Assembly: GCA_964537685.1 (NCBI GenBank)
Contig: CAZICM010000020.1
Location: 1-64,000 of the forward strand
Origin: CAZICM01 sp964537685
GTDB lineage: Bacteria; Myxococcota_A; Polyangia; Polyangiales; Polyangiaceae
Length of the DNA: 64,000 bases
Direction of reading: 5' to 3'
The notes under the pieces are model-generated. The model saw only the letters and a list, made by a program, of their open reading frames with translations, was not told the DNA's origin and ran no database searches. Of this stretch, positions 35,796 to 45,589 are shown piece after piece (the stretch's first letter is position 1; each line of letters opens with the position of its first letter). Made by a program: the position numbers and the translations under genes.

Positions 35796-36251
35796 TTAAT
35801 CCTGGGAAATCGCGACTTGTTCGCCCGCGAGACTAGCGCCCGGCTCGAGCACCAGCAGCCGAACCCGGCCCGTGGCCGCCGGCCGCTGTTGTTCATCGAA
35901 GACCGAAACATCCCAAATATGCGTGCGCCGGCCCCGCTGCACAGGCTTTGCGACCGCGCGAAGCTTTCCCTTGCGGGTCGCCCTTAAAAAACTGGTTTGA
36001 TTATCCAAACCAATCACCGAAAGCCCCTGCTCCATCGCAAAGAGCGCCCCAGCCACCGAGGCCACGGTTTCAATCAGCCCACAGTACACACCACCGTGAA
36101 CAACACCATAAGGTTGGCGATGCTGAGGGCCGATTTCAAGCTCGGCGACGACCTCATCGCGGGAGGCGCTCACAAAATGAACCCCCATCGCCTTGGCCCA
36201 GCCGTCGGGCATTTGATTGACCTGAGAAGCAAAGTCGGCGGTATCGCTCAT
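35796..36251 (-). CDS. PaaI-type hotdog thioesterase
   Basis: A 151-residue single hotdog domain. The active-site region YGVVHGGVYCGLIETVAS matches the PaaI/menaquinone DHNA-CoA thioesterase group (normally HGG...E), followed by the beta-strands GLDNQTSFLRATRKGKLRAVAKPVQRGRRTHIWDVSVFDEQQR. The substrate is probably an aromatic or acyl-CoA; context does not narrow it. It lies 65 bp downstream of the M1 aminopeptidase and directly before the ABC-F gene in the same direction. Confidence 0.85.
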   Translation of the reverse strand: MSDTADFASQVNQMPDGWAKAMGVHFVSASRDEVVAELEIGPQHRQPYGVVHGGVYCGLIETVASVAGALFAMEQGLSVIGLDNQTSFLRATRKGKLRAVAKPVQRGRRTHIWDVSVFDEQQRPAATGRVRLLVLEPGASLAGEQVAISQD

Positions 36252-36316
36252 AGGCTTGCGCTTTGTTAGCGCAAGGGCGTGGAGATGTAGAGCGTTTCTT
36301 CGCGAAAGAGCGCTTT

Positions 36317-39124
36317 TCAGCGCTTTGCATTCTTCGCTTTTCCGAGCAGCCGCGCCTTAAACGCCTCGCCTTGCAGCGAGCGCAAATCGATACATTGCGC
36401 CGAGCGCTCCAACGCTTGAGCCAGCGTCCGATCGGCCGATTCCACATCCATCAAGGCGCCCTTTAGAAATGCCGCCACATCCTTGCGTTGTTCCTTTTCG
36501 CAGGGCAAAGAGCCCAGCCAGCCAAAGACCGCCGCCATCGGCCCTGGAAGCTTGGTCTTCAGCTCGCCCAGATGCTTCTTGGTCCAGGCGATGACCGCCG
36601 CATTGTTTTCCTCCCGGCCAAAGGACGAAAAATACACATGAAAAAGCTCTTCCTTCTTGAGATCGTTCCCCAGCATCAGCGAGAGCGCCTGGTCGAGCAG
36701 CTCCGGCTGAGAAACCTGCGTCAAGGCCGAGAGCAGCGCCCGGCGAAGCTCCATGCGGGGCGTTTTCTTTGCGGTCTCGAGATAGGCATTAAATCGCTTG
36801 GCATCGGCTTTTCTTGCTGAAATGGCCAAGGCAAGAGGCGCCAAATCCCAATCGGCCGAAGCAGGATCTTTAATCGCCGCCTCCGCCTTCTTCTCCGCCT
36901 CGGACATCATCCAAGCGTCATCGCTGAACACCGACAGCGTTCCCAGCACCTGCTGCCTCAGGATGCGCTTGTCTTCCGAGTCATCTTTCTTCGCGTCCCA
37001 GCCATACTCCTTGGCTATGGGCATCAACATCGATGAAGCAAACGAGTTCAGCGCCGCCTTCGTTTTCGCATCATCCGCGTAGGTATGTTTAAACGAATGC
37101 AGCAAATTCAGCACCTTTTCAAACACCAGCCGCTCGCGGCTATTCTTCAGCGCGAGCATCATATCGGGCAGCACATCGGCGCCCAAAAGCCCCTTTTCCA
37201 CCAGCGCTTCCGCATGACTGAGCAAGTTCGCCCGCGATGGAGCGCTCAATTTATCCTGGGCTTTCATCAGCCCCAAAAACTGCTCTTTGGGCAGCGCAAT
37301 GCGGAAATACCCATTCTCGCCCGCATTGGGATAAATCCACGAGGGACAAGCCGGCTCGCTCTTTGCGCCTTCAGAAGCCGCGCTTCCCAGCACAATTTCC
37401 CCTGTTTCATTCTCGAGCAGCGAGCACACAGGCGCATTGCCCTTCTGACCGTCGTAGGTCACGCAAACCGGAATAACCCAGCGCTTTTGAGCCTCGCCCT
37501 GGGCCGCAATGGAGGGTTCGCTTGAATTGGGCTTGGGCCGGAAACGCTCTTGCTTCAGCTTCACCCGGGGCAATTTGCCCTTCTCACACACCAAATCGGC
37601 GAACACCAAAGGCACGCCCGACTGATCGACAAATCCCTGGGCCAGATGAGCCACATCCTTGCCTGATGCTGCTTTCAGCGCAGAAAACAAGTCCGCCGCC
37701 GTCGCATTCTTGTTCGCATGCGCCTTGATATAAGCGCGAACACCCTTCTGAAAGGCTTCCTCGCCCAGCCAAGTCTCGACCATGTTGATCACGGCCGCGC
37801 CTTTTCCATAGGTAATTCCATCGAAGGCACCGTGAATATCGCCCGGCTTTTCAATGGGCTGCCTCACCGCCCGCACGCTATCCAGCGCGTCCTCGTTCAT
37901 CAAATAGCCAAGCCTGCTCTGCGCCTCGAGCTTGGCGTTAAATGAAGGCTTCCACTGATCGACAATCTTCGCCTCCATCCACGTCGCAAAGCCTTCATTG
38001 AGCCAAATATCGTCCCACCACTCCATCGTGACCAAATTGCCAAACCACTGATGCGCAAGCTCGTGCGCCATCGTTTCGGCCATCCCCCGCTGCCGGTTCA
38101 CCCCCGAGTTCTCCGGCGTCACCAAGAGCAGCTCATCGCGGAAGGTCACAAGCCCCGGATTCTCCATCGCACCCGGCCCAAAATCCGGCACCGCCACCAG
38201 ATCGAGCTTGGAATACGGATAGGGCACATCGAAAAAGCGCCCGAGCAATTCCAGATGAGCCGCCGCCGCATCCAGCGCCAGCGTGCCGTCTTTTGAACGG
38301 CCCTGCGTCGTAATCAGCCGAATCGGAACAGGCGCCGATTTTCCTTCCCGGATCTCGAGCGGCCCAGCGGCCAAAGCGACCAAATATGTCGGAATGGGCG
38401 GCGTCGCCGCAAACTGAAACTTTTCTCCTTGACCATCGGCCGTTTTTGTGCGTGCGAGCTCGGGCATATTCGACACCGCGAGCTGCCCCTTGGGCACCGT
38501 CACCGAAATATCAAAAGGCACTTTAAAAGCAGGCTCATCAAAACAAGGCATCATCCGCCTCGCATCCAAAGCCTCGAACTGGGTAAACGCGTAATGGCGC
38601 CCTTCTTCCTCCACGCGGTACAGCCCAACCAGCTTCTGATCCAGGCTCGCCGTGTAATCGATCTGAATCTCCGCCGGACCCGCCGCCAAAATCCCAGGCA
38701 CCGAAAGCACAAGCTCATCCGGCGAATCCTGGCTGCCCGCCGCGTGCCTCACCATCGTCGCCGCCTTGTGCGTCACCCCGCCCGCGATAATCTCCGCGCG
38801 GCCGATATTCAGCTCGCGCGCGTGCATCACAATCGCGCTCGCCGGAGCCTTTAGATTCACCGAGATACGCACGCTTCCCGCGAAACGCTCTTTCGCAGGA
38901 TCCACCGTCAGATCCACCGTATAGCGCAGCGGTTCCGCCGCCCTGGGCAAGCGACCATTCTTCTGAGGCGGAGGCACGGCAAGAGGTGCCGCCGCTTTGG
39001 GCGCAGACGTAGCCGCCGGTGGCGAAACCGTTAAATCCGAGGTCGTCGCGCCACAACCCAAGGCGAATACAAGCGGCAAAAGCCGCGAACCCAAAGAGAG
39101 CCTGCGATTGAAAGAACGGTACAT
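36317..39124 (-). CDS. M1 family aminopeptidase lipoprotein
   Basis: A zinc aminopeptidase of 935 residues with a lipoprotein signal (LVFALGC, Cys 24), so it works at the cell envelope. The M1 signature is complete: GAMEN (318-322), HELAHQW (zinc ligands His 354 and His 358, catalytic Glu 355), and the third ligand in NEGFATW (Glu 377). The beta-rich N-terminal domain (about 60-260) and the long C-terminal helical domain (about 560-930) match the ERAP/APN type. A role in using peptides from prey or the medium would suit a myxobacterium. Directly upstream, in the same direction, is the membrane protein at 39227. Confidence 0.93.
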   Translation of the reverse strand: MYRSFNRRLSLGSRLLPLVFALGCGATTSDLTVSPPAATSAPKAAAPLAVPPPQKNGRLPRAAEPLRYTVDLTVDPAKERFAGSVRISVNLKAPASAIVMHARELNIGRAEIIAGGVTHKAATMVRHAAGSQDSPDELVLSVPGILAAGPAEIQIDYTASLDQKLVGLYRVEEEGRHYAFTQFEALDARRMMPCFDEPAFKVPFDISVTVPKGQLAVSNMPELARTKTADGQGEKFQFAATPPIPTYLVALAAGPLEIREGKSAPVPIRLITTQGRSKDGTLALDAAAAHLELLGRFFDVPYPYSKLDLVAVPDFGPGAMENPGLVTFRDELLLVTPENSGVNRQRGMAETMAHELAHQWFGNLVTMEWWDDIWLNEGFATWMEAKIVDQWKPSFNAKLEAQSRLGYLMNEDALDSVRAVRQPIEKPGDIHGAFDGITYGKGAAVINMVETWLGEEAFQKGVRAYIKAHANKNATAADLFSALKAASGKDVAHLAQGFVDQSGVPLVFADLVCEKGKLPRVKLKQERFRPKPNSSEPSIAAQGEAQKRWVIPVCVTYDGQKGNAPVCSLLENETGEIVLGSAASEGAKSEPACPSWIYPNAGENGYFRIALPKEQFLGLMKAQDKLSAPSRANLLSHAEALVEKGLLGADVLPDMMLALKNSRERLVFEKVLNLLHSFKHTYADDAKTKAALNSFASSMLMPIAKEYGWDAKKDDSEDKRILRQQVLGTLSVFSDDAWMMSEAEKKAEAAIKDPASADWDLAPLALAISARKADAKRFNAYLETAKKTPRMELRRALLSALTQVSQPELLDQALSLMLGNDLKKEELFHVYFSSFGREENNAAVIAWTKKHLGELKTKLPGPMAAVFGWLGSLPCEKEQRKDVAAFLKGALMDVESADRTLAQALERSAQCIDLRSLQGEAFKARLLGKAKNAKR

Positions 39125-39226
39125 GGTTCTTGAGCGTCATGGCGGCTGCGCATCCGCGTCAAGGTGCTCGCAGCAAAGAAGACCCGGCGTGCAGGCACCG
39201 AACCATTCACGCGGCGTGTCAGGCCG

Positions 39227-40342
39227 TTAAGCCGATGCGCTGGGCGCTCCCTGAAAGCCCAAAGCCCGCGCTTGAGCGGCACCGGTATCGCGCCGCCTCC
39301 ACAGAAGCGCGTCAAGCACGTAATGCGTGGCCTGCGGCACGGAAAGCAGGGGAACGACAAAAGCCTTCGCCAGAGGCCCGAGCAGCGGCGCATCCGAAAA
39401 ACGCCCGCCTCCAAACCAAAAAGGCCGGTCGTGCCACACCAGCCGATCCCACAGCACTTCCTCGGCAAAAGCGATCACGAGCACCGTCGTCAAAAAGGCC
39501 GAAAAACCCAGGCTCACAATGCGCGATCCCAGAACCCGCGGCGCCTCGATCGCCCGCTTTTTGGCGTAGGTCCACAAGAGCCAAATATAGGGAACGCCGT
39601 GCACAATCACATTGGCCACCGTGAATTCAAAATCTGAATTCGTGGCCACAATGCCGACATACCAAGTGATCATGGTCGTCGCGGCCAGCAAATGCTTGCC
39701 CCATTGAACGCCATTTCCCGCCCTAAACAACTGCAGGGCTCGCGCTGTGTAGGCCAGCACCGAGACGCCGTACACCAAGGCCGCCGGCAAGAGCAAAGGC
39801 TTGAAAACAGCCGTTTCGGCCACCATATCGCCTTCCACAAACCAGCGGAACGCGCGAGGCAGATGCGCGTGCCACCACAGCACCGGAAAGCCCGTCGCGC
39901 AGTAGATCAGCGCATCATCCAAACACCGGTCCAAGAACGACGTTTGCCCTGAACGGGCGCGGTAAATGGCGATCCAGCCGATTTGCTGCCGAATAAAATG
40001 AACGATGGCCAGGTAGGCCAGCGCGCGCCAAAAGGCGATATGCGAAATCAAATGAAGCGCGGCGCCCGCGGCGAAACATAAAAGAGGCACCGCCGTGTAC
40101 AAAACAGGCCGCCTCGACAGCTCCGCCTTATCGAAATAGGTGCGGAACAGCGTCGTGTGCACATGCGCCACATCGACGAACACCACAAAGACAAGCCAGC
40201 CCCAAGGAGGAAGCGCGCCCCCCTCATCCCACAGCGCCCGCGCACACAGAACCAGCAGAAGCGCCATGGCGGCCGACCCGCCAAACACCGCGACATCGGT
40301 TCGCGCACCCCAAATCCAAGCGCGGCCGCCCAAAGACTTCAC
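39227..40342 (-). CDS. Polytopic membrane protein, paralogue of the 12086-13126 gene
   Basis: Unrecognised 371-residue protein with about eight hydrophobic helices. Ordered landmarks are VFVDVAHVHTTLFRTYFD (histidines next to a helix), IVHFIRQQIGWIAIYRAR, VIVHGVPYIWLLWTYAKK and PQATHYVLDALLWRR near the C terminus. The gene at 12086 encodes the same landmarks in the same spacing, so they share ancestry although overall identity looks low. The histidines near the membrane could bind metal. It lies between the DUF350 gene (22 bp upstream) and the M1 peptidase. Confidence 0.72.
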   Translation of the reverse strand: MKSLGGRAWIWGARTDVAVFGGSAAMALLLVLCARALWDEGGALPPWGWLVFVVFVDVAHVHTTLFRTYFDKAELSRRPVLYTAVPLLCFAAGAALHLISHIAFWRALAYLAIVHFIRQQIGWIAIYRARSGQTSFLDRCLDDALIYCATGFPVLWWHAHLPRAFRWFVEGDMVAETAVFKPLLLPAALVYGVSVLAYTARALQLFRAGNGVQWGKHLLAATTMITWYVGIVATNSDFEFTVANVIVHGVPYIWLLWTYAKKRAIEAPRVLGSRIVSLGFSAFLTTVLVIAFAEEVLWDRLVWHDRPFWFGGGRFSDAPLLGPLAKAFVVPLLSVPQATHYVLDALLWRRRDTGAAQARALGFQGAPSASA

Positions 40343-40364
40343 GGTGGTTCTTGAGGCAGCTTCG

Positions 40365-40586
40365 CTAACCGTGGATGGCCGCCGCGATAATCTGCGAAAT
40401 GCCCAGAATCACAGAGCCGATCACGATCGCGAGCGCGGTATTTTGGTCCTCTTCAATTTCCTTCCGGATCGAAAAGGGCGTGATCTTCGTGATGATGAAG
40501 AAGGCGATCAAAAACATCACCATCCCCATGCCGACAAAGATCAGCGAGGAAATGAGCATTTTGACGAGGGGGGTCAAATCGGGCAT
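40365..40586 (-). CDS. DUF350 (UPF0719) small membrane protein
   Basis: A 73-residue protein started at 40586, where GGAG lies 7 bases upstream; open frame upstream is not supported. Two hydrophobic helices (about 10-33 and 50-70) flank the family hallmark FSIRKEIEEDQNTALAIVIGSVILG, the acidic/Asn motif of DUF350. Larger relatives have two or more copies of this unit; this is a single-unit form that probably dimerises. Function is unknown; membrane stress roles have been suggested for the family. It is first in a minus-strand run and diverges from the M16 pair. Confidence 0.85.
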   Translation of the reverse strand: MPDLTPLVKMLISSLIFVGMGMVMFLIAFFIITKITPFSIRKEIEEDQNTALAIVIGSVILGISQIIAAAIHG

Positions 40587-40688
40587 CGGGGTTCTCCGGC
40601 GTAGTCCTAACGAGCGCAGGGCAGGGTACAAAAGCCGGGCGCGAAGGCCAAGCGCCGTGAACCATTCAGGGCCGCGCCGGGCCGTGAT

Positions 40689-42311
40689 ATGCGGGAGAGC
40701 GTGAGCCACCGACGAAAAAATTCGCTCTCACTTGGGATAAGCGCCTTCCTATGCTTATGGCCTATCGTTCCGATGGGCGAGGCCCGCGCCATGCTTCTCC
40801 CACAGGTGTTTCAAACCAAGGGCGCCAAGGCGAAAACCCCCAAAGGCTCCAAACCCGGCAAAGCCCCAAAACATCCCGCCAAAGCGGCCGCGCCCCAAAC
40901 GGCCAAAGCGCCGCTCACCCTATCGATTCCCATCACCCGGACCACGCTGGACAACGGCCTCATCGCCGTCCTCAGCCCCGATCACAACAGCCCATCGATC
41001 TCGGTGGCTGTCACCTACGACGTAGGCTCGCGGCACGAAGAAAAAGGCCAAAGCGGCTTTGCTCATCTCTTTGAGCACCTGATGTTTCACGGCACCGCCA
41101 ACATGCCCAAAGGCGAAATGGAAAAAGAAGTGCTTGGGCGGGGCGGATTTTTAAGCGCGAACACCTATCAAGACTTCACCAACTACTACCTCGCGCTTCC
41201 CTCGGGCGAACTGCCCTTCGCGCTATGGGCCGAGGCCGATCGCCTGCGCGGCCTTTCCGTGAACCAAGCGTCGTTTGAAGCCGAGCGCTCCATCGTGAAA
41301 GAAGAGTACCGCCTCCGCGTTTCAAACGATGCCCTGGGCCAAAGCCGGATACGCCTCGAAGAACTCGTCTATCAGGGCTTTTTTCCCTACGAACGCCCGC
41401 CCATCGGCAGCATCGAAGACCTCGACCGGGCCATCCTCGAATGGGTCAAAAAATTCTACGATCGATATTATGTCCCCAACCGTGCAATTGTAAGCATTTC
41501 GGGCGATTTCGATAATGATCAAGCGCTTGAGCTATTGCATCGTTATTTTGATAAATATCCGCGTGTTGATCTTCCGGCCGCCGCGGCCAATCCTCCTGAA
41601 TTGCCCGAGCAAGTCAGCCAGCGCACGGCCACGCTTCAAAGCGAATTCGCGACATCGCCGCAAGTTTTTTATGGTTTTGCGGCCCCACCCGCCGATCATA
41701 AAGACCGCCACGCCCTAGAACTCGCCGCGATTATTCTGGGCGAAGGCCAAAGCTGCCGCCTTCATCGGAAACTCGTCCGCGAAAAGGCCCTGCTCACTTC
41801 TATTTCCGTCACCGTCGATAACCGGAAAGGCCCTGGATTGTTTTCGATCGACGCCCGGCTCAGCCAAGACACGCCTATGGGCGACGCTCAAAAAATAATC
41901 GAAGATGAAATAAAAACGATCGCATTGGAACATCCTTCCGCCGAAGAGCTTGAAAAAGCCAAACGCATTGCTCAAACCCGCTTTGCAATGAGCCTCGCAT
42001 GGATTCGCGACCGGGCCATTGCGCTGGGGCGCTATGAAATTCTGCTCGGCGATGCCAGAAAATTAAATGGAGAACTGGCTCATTATCAGGCCGTAAGCGC
42101 CGGTGACATCACCCGCGTGGCCAAACAATACCTAAGCCCATTGCGAAGAAATATCGTCGAAACCTATCCAAAAAATCGGCCCGCCGCCGAAAAGCCCGCT
42201 CCCGCGGCGAAACCCGCTCCCATGGCAAAACCCGCCGCCAATAAAAGCGCAGCGGCCCCCAAAAAAACCGCCCCAAAAAAGAACGGCGCCAAAAAAGCGA
42301 AAAAACCATGA
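40689..42311 (+). CDS. M16 zinc peptidase, active subunit
   Basis: A 540-residue exported pitrilysin-type peptidase: signal peptide (1-34), a Lys/Pro/Ala-rich linker, then an M16 domain with HLFEH (126-130, the inverted zinc motif HxxEH) and the downstream Glu ligand near residue 205 in ERSIVKEEYR. The second M16 lobe (about 300-480) has the expected FYGFAAPPADHKDRHALELA and GEGQSCRLHRKLVREK. It ends in a Lys/Ala/Pro-rich tail. The stop overlaps the start of a second M16 gene without zinc ligands, a common active/inactive heterodimer arrangement. Confidence 0.92.
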   Translation: MRESVSHRRKNSLSLGISAFLCLWPIVPMGEARAMLLPQVFQTKGAKAKTPKGSKPGKAPKHPAKAAAPQTAKAPLTLSIPITRTTLDNGLIAVLSPDHNSPSISVAVTYDVGSRHEEKGQSGFAHLFEHLMFHGTANMPKGEMEKEVLGRGGFLSANTYQDFTNYYLALPSGELPFALWAEADRLRGLSVNQASFEAERSIVKEEYRLRVSNDALGQSRIRLEELVYQGFFPYERPPIGSIEDLDRAILEWVKKFYDRYYVPNRAIVSISGDFDNDQALELLHRYFDKYPRVDLPAAAANPPELPEQVSQRTATLQSEFATSPQVFYGFAAPPADHKDRHALELAAIILGEGQSCRLHRKLVREKALLTSISVTVDNRKGPGLFSIDARLSQDTPMGDAQKIIEDEIKTIALEHPSAEELEKAKRIAQTRFAMSLAWIRDRAIALGRYEILLGDARKLNGELAHYQAVSAGDITRVAKQYLSPLRRNIVETYPKNRPAAEKPAPAAKPAPMAKPAANKSAAAPKKTAPKKNGAKKAKKP

Positions 42312-43888
42312 AAATACAATTAAATTGCAATAGAATTTCATGGTTAATGGCCTTGGGCCTCATCTCCTGCGGCTCCCCGCCTGTGTACGTACCTCCGCCC
42401 GCGGCCGCCGTCCCCGTGCGCGACACCGCACCCAAAGTAAAAGAACCCGAAACCGCACCCCGCGAAACACCGCCTCCCGCAGGCCCACCCCGACCCATCC
42501 GCTTCCCCGACGTCTTCTCGAGCGAACTATCCAACGGCCTCAGCATCGCGGTCGTCCAAAACCGCGCCCTTCCCCTCGTCCACATTCGCGCCGCCGTCCT
42601 CTCGGGCAGCGCCTTTGACGGCGAAAAACCCGGCCTCTCCGCGCTCACCGCCGGACTCGTCAAACAAAGCGGCTCGGGCGAGTTGGGCAGCACCAAAACC
42701 TTTGAACGCATCGAAAGCCTGGGCGCCTCGCTTCAAATGAACACCGATTTGGAGTACACTTCGTTTGGATTGTCCGTCACCAAAGACGCCTTGGGCGAAG
42801 CGCTGGAACTCTTGGCCGGCATGCTCTTTAAATCGCCGCTCAGCCAAGGCCAATTTGAAAAACTAAAGAAGAACACCGCCGAGACGGCCCAGGCCAACGC
42901 CAAGGGAGACACCCGCTGGATGGCCGAAATGGTTCTTTGGAACGATTTATTTTCCTTGCCCACCGATCGGCATCCCTACGCTTCAATGGGTGTGCATGCC
43001 GATGATATTGCAAAAATAAATGCCACCGATTGCCGGGCATATTACCAGCGCCATTACATCCCCAAAAATATGATGCTGGCCGTATCGGGCGACACCACAC
43101 CCGAAATTGTCCGGGCCACCGCGGAAAAATATTTTGGAATCCAGCGCGGAGGCGAAAAGCCCATTTTATCGTATACCGACCCAATGCCACCGGAACGCCG
43201 AAAAATCACCGTTGTCGACCGGCCCAAGAGCACCCAATCCTCGGTGATGATAGGATATCTCGTCCCCAAATGGAACGATCCCAGCTATGCCTCGGCTTTT
43301 ATAGGCACCGAAGTCATCGGCCAGGCATTTGTGGGCCGCATTTATTTAGATCTCCGGGAGAAACAGGGTTTGGCCTATTTAACGGGCGCCTATGTCAATG
43401 ACTTAACCAAAGCTCCCTCGGTGATGATCACGCTGGCCGATACCGAGACCAATAAAACCGGATTGGCCGTATCTGGACTTTTAAATCACCTGGAACGGCT
43501 ATCGAAGGAAGAGCCCAGCCAAGCCGAAGTGGATGCGGCGATAAAAAACACCATTGGATTGGGGGGTATGACGCTTGATATTGCGGGGCGTTTGCCGCAA
43601 ATCCTCGTCAGCCTAAAAGCCAATGGATTGCCCAATGAGCATTGGGGCGCATTTTTAAAAGAAACCCTCAGTGTAACGCCGCTATCGGTTTCCAAAGCCG
43701 CCGCCGAATATTTAAGGCCGGGCCATGAAGTCATCGTCGCGGCGGGCGACGCCGAAATCATTGGCCCGATGCTCAGTCATTTTGGCGAAGTAAAAGTCGT
43801 CGATCCCACCGAGCATTTCCGGCGCATCAAAACGATAGCGGCCAATCCCGAAGCCCCGCTCTCCATTCCCAGTCCAGCGAATAAATAG
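42308..43888 (+). CDS. M16 peptidase-like lipoprotein without zinc motif
   Basis: A 526-residue protein with a lipoprotein signal (GLISCG, Cys 21) and a long Pro-rich linker (to about residue 60). At the place where active M16 proteins have HxxEH it reads GLSALTAGLVKQSG, so zinc cannot be bound and the protein should be catalytically silent. The second lobe is well kept, including the Arg/Tyr-type region GQAFVGRIYLDLREKQGLAYLTGAYV used for substrate binding. Coupled by ATGA to the active M16 gene, it probably forms the non-catalytic half of a membrane-attached heterodimer. Confidence 0.9.
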   Translation: MKIQLNCNRISWLMALGLISCGSPPVYVPPPAAAVPVRDTAPKVKEPETAPRETPPPAGPPRPIRFPDVFSSELSNGLSIAVVQNRALPLVHIRAAVLSGSAFDGEKPGLSALTAGLVKQSGSGELGSTKTFERIESLGASLQMNTDLEYTSFGLSVTKDALGEALELLAGMLFKSPLSQGQFEKLKKNTAETAQANAKGDTRWMAEMVLWNDLFSLPTDRHPYASMGVHADDIAKINATDCRAYYQRHYIPKNMMLAVSGDTTPEIVRATAEKYFGIQRGGEKPILSYTDPMPPERRKITVVDRPKSTQSSVMIGYLVPKWNDPSYASAFIGTEVIGQAFVGRIYLDLREKQGLAYLTGAYVNDLTKAPSVMITLADTETNKTGLAVSGLLNHLERLSKEEPSQAEVDAAIKNTIGLGGMTLDIAGRLPQILVSLKANGLPNEHWGAFLKETLSVTPLSVSKAAAEYLRPGHEVIVAAGDAEIIGPMLSHFGEVKVVDPTEHFRRIKTIAANPEAPLSIPSPANK

Positions 43889-43922
43889 CCCCGCTCCGGC
43901 AAAATCCCTTACACTCACGTTT

Positions 43923-44876
43923 ATGCACCGCCTCTTTCGAGCCGCCCTTCTGGCCGCCCTCGCCACAGCCCCGCTCGTGGCCCATGCCGACAAGCCCGCG
44001 CCAAAAACGGCCAAAACCAATAGAAAAGATAGTCAAAATAAAAAAAGCAAAGAAATCCCCAAGCCTCCCCTCGAAGGCAATACCATCGATTTTAACTACG
44101 ACGCCAAAGAAACAGGCCATCCCGAGCGGGCATATATGGGCCGTGCGTTTGTGCATAAAAAAGCCGCACAATACCAGCATACCGAACTGCCCCTCATCGT
44201 CTTTATTCATGGCTTGAACCGCGAAAAAATAAAATACCGATGGATGGGCGGTGGTAACGAAGGGGATGTGCGCCGCATAATTAGCGAAATGATCGAATCT
44301 TCATCCATTTCACCTGTATTGCTTGCGGCCCCCAGCTCCATTATACCCGCCGCCGTCGACAATGCCGTCCTCAGTTGGCCCGCCTTCGACCTCGACCGCT
44401 TCGTCGAGCTCACCGAACAAGCTCTTACTGGAAGCGCCCGCATCGACAAAAAAAGGGTTATTGTCGTCGGCCATTCAGGCGGAGGATGCAATACCAAAGG
44501 TGGTATTTACAGCACCATTCAATCTAAAACCAAACCCATGGCCGTATTTTCCGTCGATACCTGCATGCTACCCGACTCGGCCATCGCCCTCTCCAAAGCC
44601 CCGCCCGATATGCACATCATTGTGTCTTACCAAACCCAAAGCTGGGCGGGCCGGCCCATTAGCGAATTTCAAAAACATTTTGAAAAAGAAATCAAAAAAT
44701 TGCCACCAAATCCAAACGTATTGAGACACCTCGAACAAATTCGCCCCAAAGAACCCATGCCTCACGACGCGATGGTGCCCATCACCCTCCGCACCTGGCT
44801 ACCCAAACTCCTCGCGGATGCACAGCCTCCGCCCAAAGCCGCGCCCGCCGTTCCATGCACGGACGAACGCCTCTAA
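43923..44876 (+). CDS. Secreted alpha/beta hydrolase-like protein
   Basis: A 317-residue protein with a signal peptide (1-22, ending LVAHA) and a Lys-rich linker. The alpha/beta hydrolase pattern is clear: LIVFIHGLNR (oxyanion His-Gly, 96-97), and the nucleophile elbow VVGHSGGGCN with Ser 185. The third triad member is probably His 281 in MPHDAM. Esterase or peptidase substrates cannot be told apart. It is 34 bp downstream of the M16 pair and may be expressed with it. Its last 4 bases overlap the convergent YkgJ-like gene. Confidence 0.75.
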   Translation: MHRLFRAALLAALATAPLVAHADKPAPKTAKTNRKDSQNKKSKEIPKPPLEGNTIDFNYDAKETGHPERAYMGRAFVHKKAAQYQHTELPLIVFIHGLNREKIKYRWMGGGNEGDVRRIISEMIESSSISPVLLAAPSSIIPAAVDNAVLSWPAFDLDRFVELTEQALTGSARIDKKRVIVVGHSGGGCNTKGGIYSTIQSKTKPMAVFSVDTCMLPDSAIALSKAPPDMHIIVSYQTQSWAGRPISEFQKHFEKEIKKLPPNPNVLRHLEQIRPKEPMPHDAMVPITLRTWLPKLLADAQPPPKAAPAVPCTDERL

Positions 44877-45517
44877 TCCGCCTCCGCCCCATCCCGGATC
44901 TTCAGCGTCTCTTCCCGCGCCGACAAACACGCCTCGCTTCCCACCACAAATGCCCGGCAATTATCGGGACGAATCTCATAAATCCCACACCGGTTCCCCT
45001 CCCCAAAATGCTGACACAATCCATTGTCCAAAAATCGCAGCGTTATCCGGCCATCCCGCGACCGCTTCACATACGCCTTCCCAAGCAAATCTTCCCGCCC
45101 CGCCGCCCGGAATCGATCGAAATCTACCTCGTCCATCAGCACATACGAATCGTGACAGCACGCCCCGCACGCCAAACAATCCAGCTCAACGTCGCGCACA
45201 TGCCCAGCATGCACGCTGTCGCGCACACACCAGTCCAATACCGACCCCTCGTATTCGCGCTTCACCTTCGCCGTCGCCAGCCCCTTCGCCACACCCTCCC
45301 GAACCCGCCTCCAACGCACCTGCTCAATCGATAAAAGCGCCCATTGCCCAAGCTCCGAGATCTTCCCCTTCTCGTCCACCGGCAACAAAAGCGTCACCTG
45401 ATCGCGCTCGTCCACAATCGCCGCGCAACCACCCCGCCTCACATGCATCGCCGCACGCTTCTCGTACGCCGGCCGAAAACGCCGCCAAATCGGCCGCGAA
45501 ACAATGTATTTCGACAT
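44873..45517 (-). CDS. YkgJ-family cysteine-cluster protein
   Basis: A protein of 214-219 residues. The start is set at 45517 (MSKYIVSRP); an ATG five codons earlier (45532) is equally open. The C-terminal half has the YkgJ pattern CLACGACC, then DNGLCQHFG...RCGIYEIRPDNCRAF, eight or so cysteines expected to bind zinc or an iron-sulfur centre. The N-terminal half (about 100 residues) is an extra domain with no recognised family. The biochemical function of YkgJ proteins is not established. Confidence 0.78.
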   Translation of the reverse strand: MSKYIVSRPIWRRFRPAYEKRAAMHVRRGGCAAIVDERDQVTLLLPVDEKGKISELGQWALLSIEQVRWRRVREGVAKGLATAKVKREYEGSVLDWCVRDSVHAGHVRDVELDCLACGACCHDSYVLMDEVDFDRFRAAGREDLLGKAYVKRSRDGRITLRFLDNGLCQHFGEGNRCGIYEIRPDNCRAFVVGSEACLSAREETLKIRDGAEAD

Positions 45518-45589
45518 AGACGCCCGCATCATGCACCGCTTGCCCCGCCTTGAAAAGCGCCTGCCCGCGTGCTGCCATACGCATCACCC

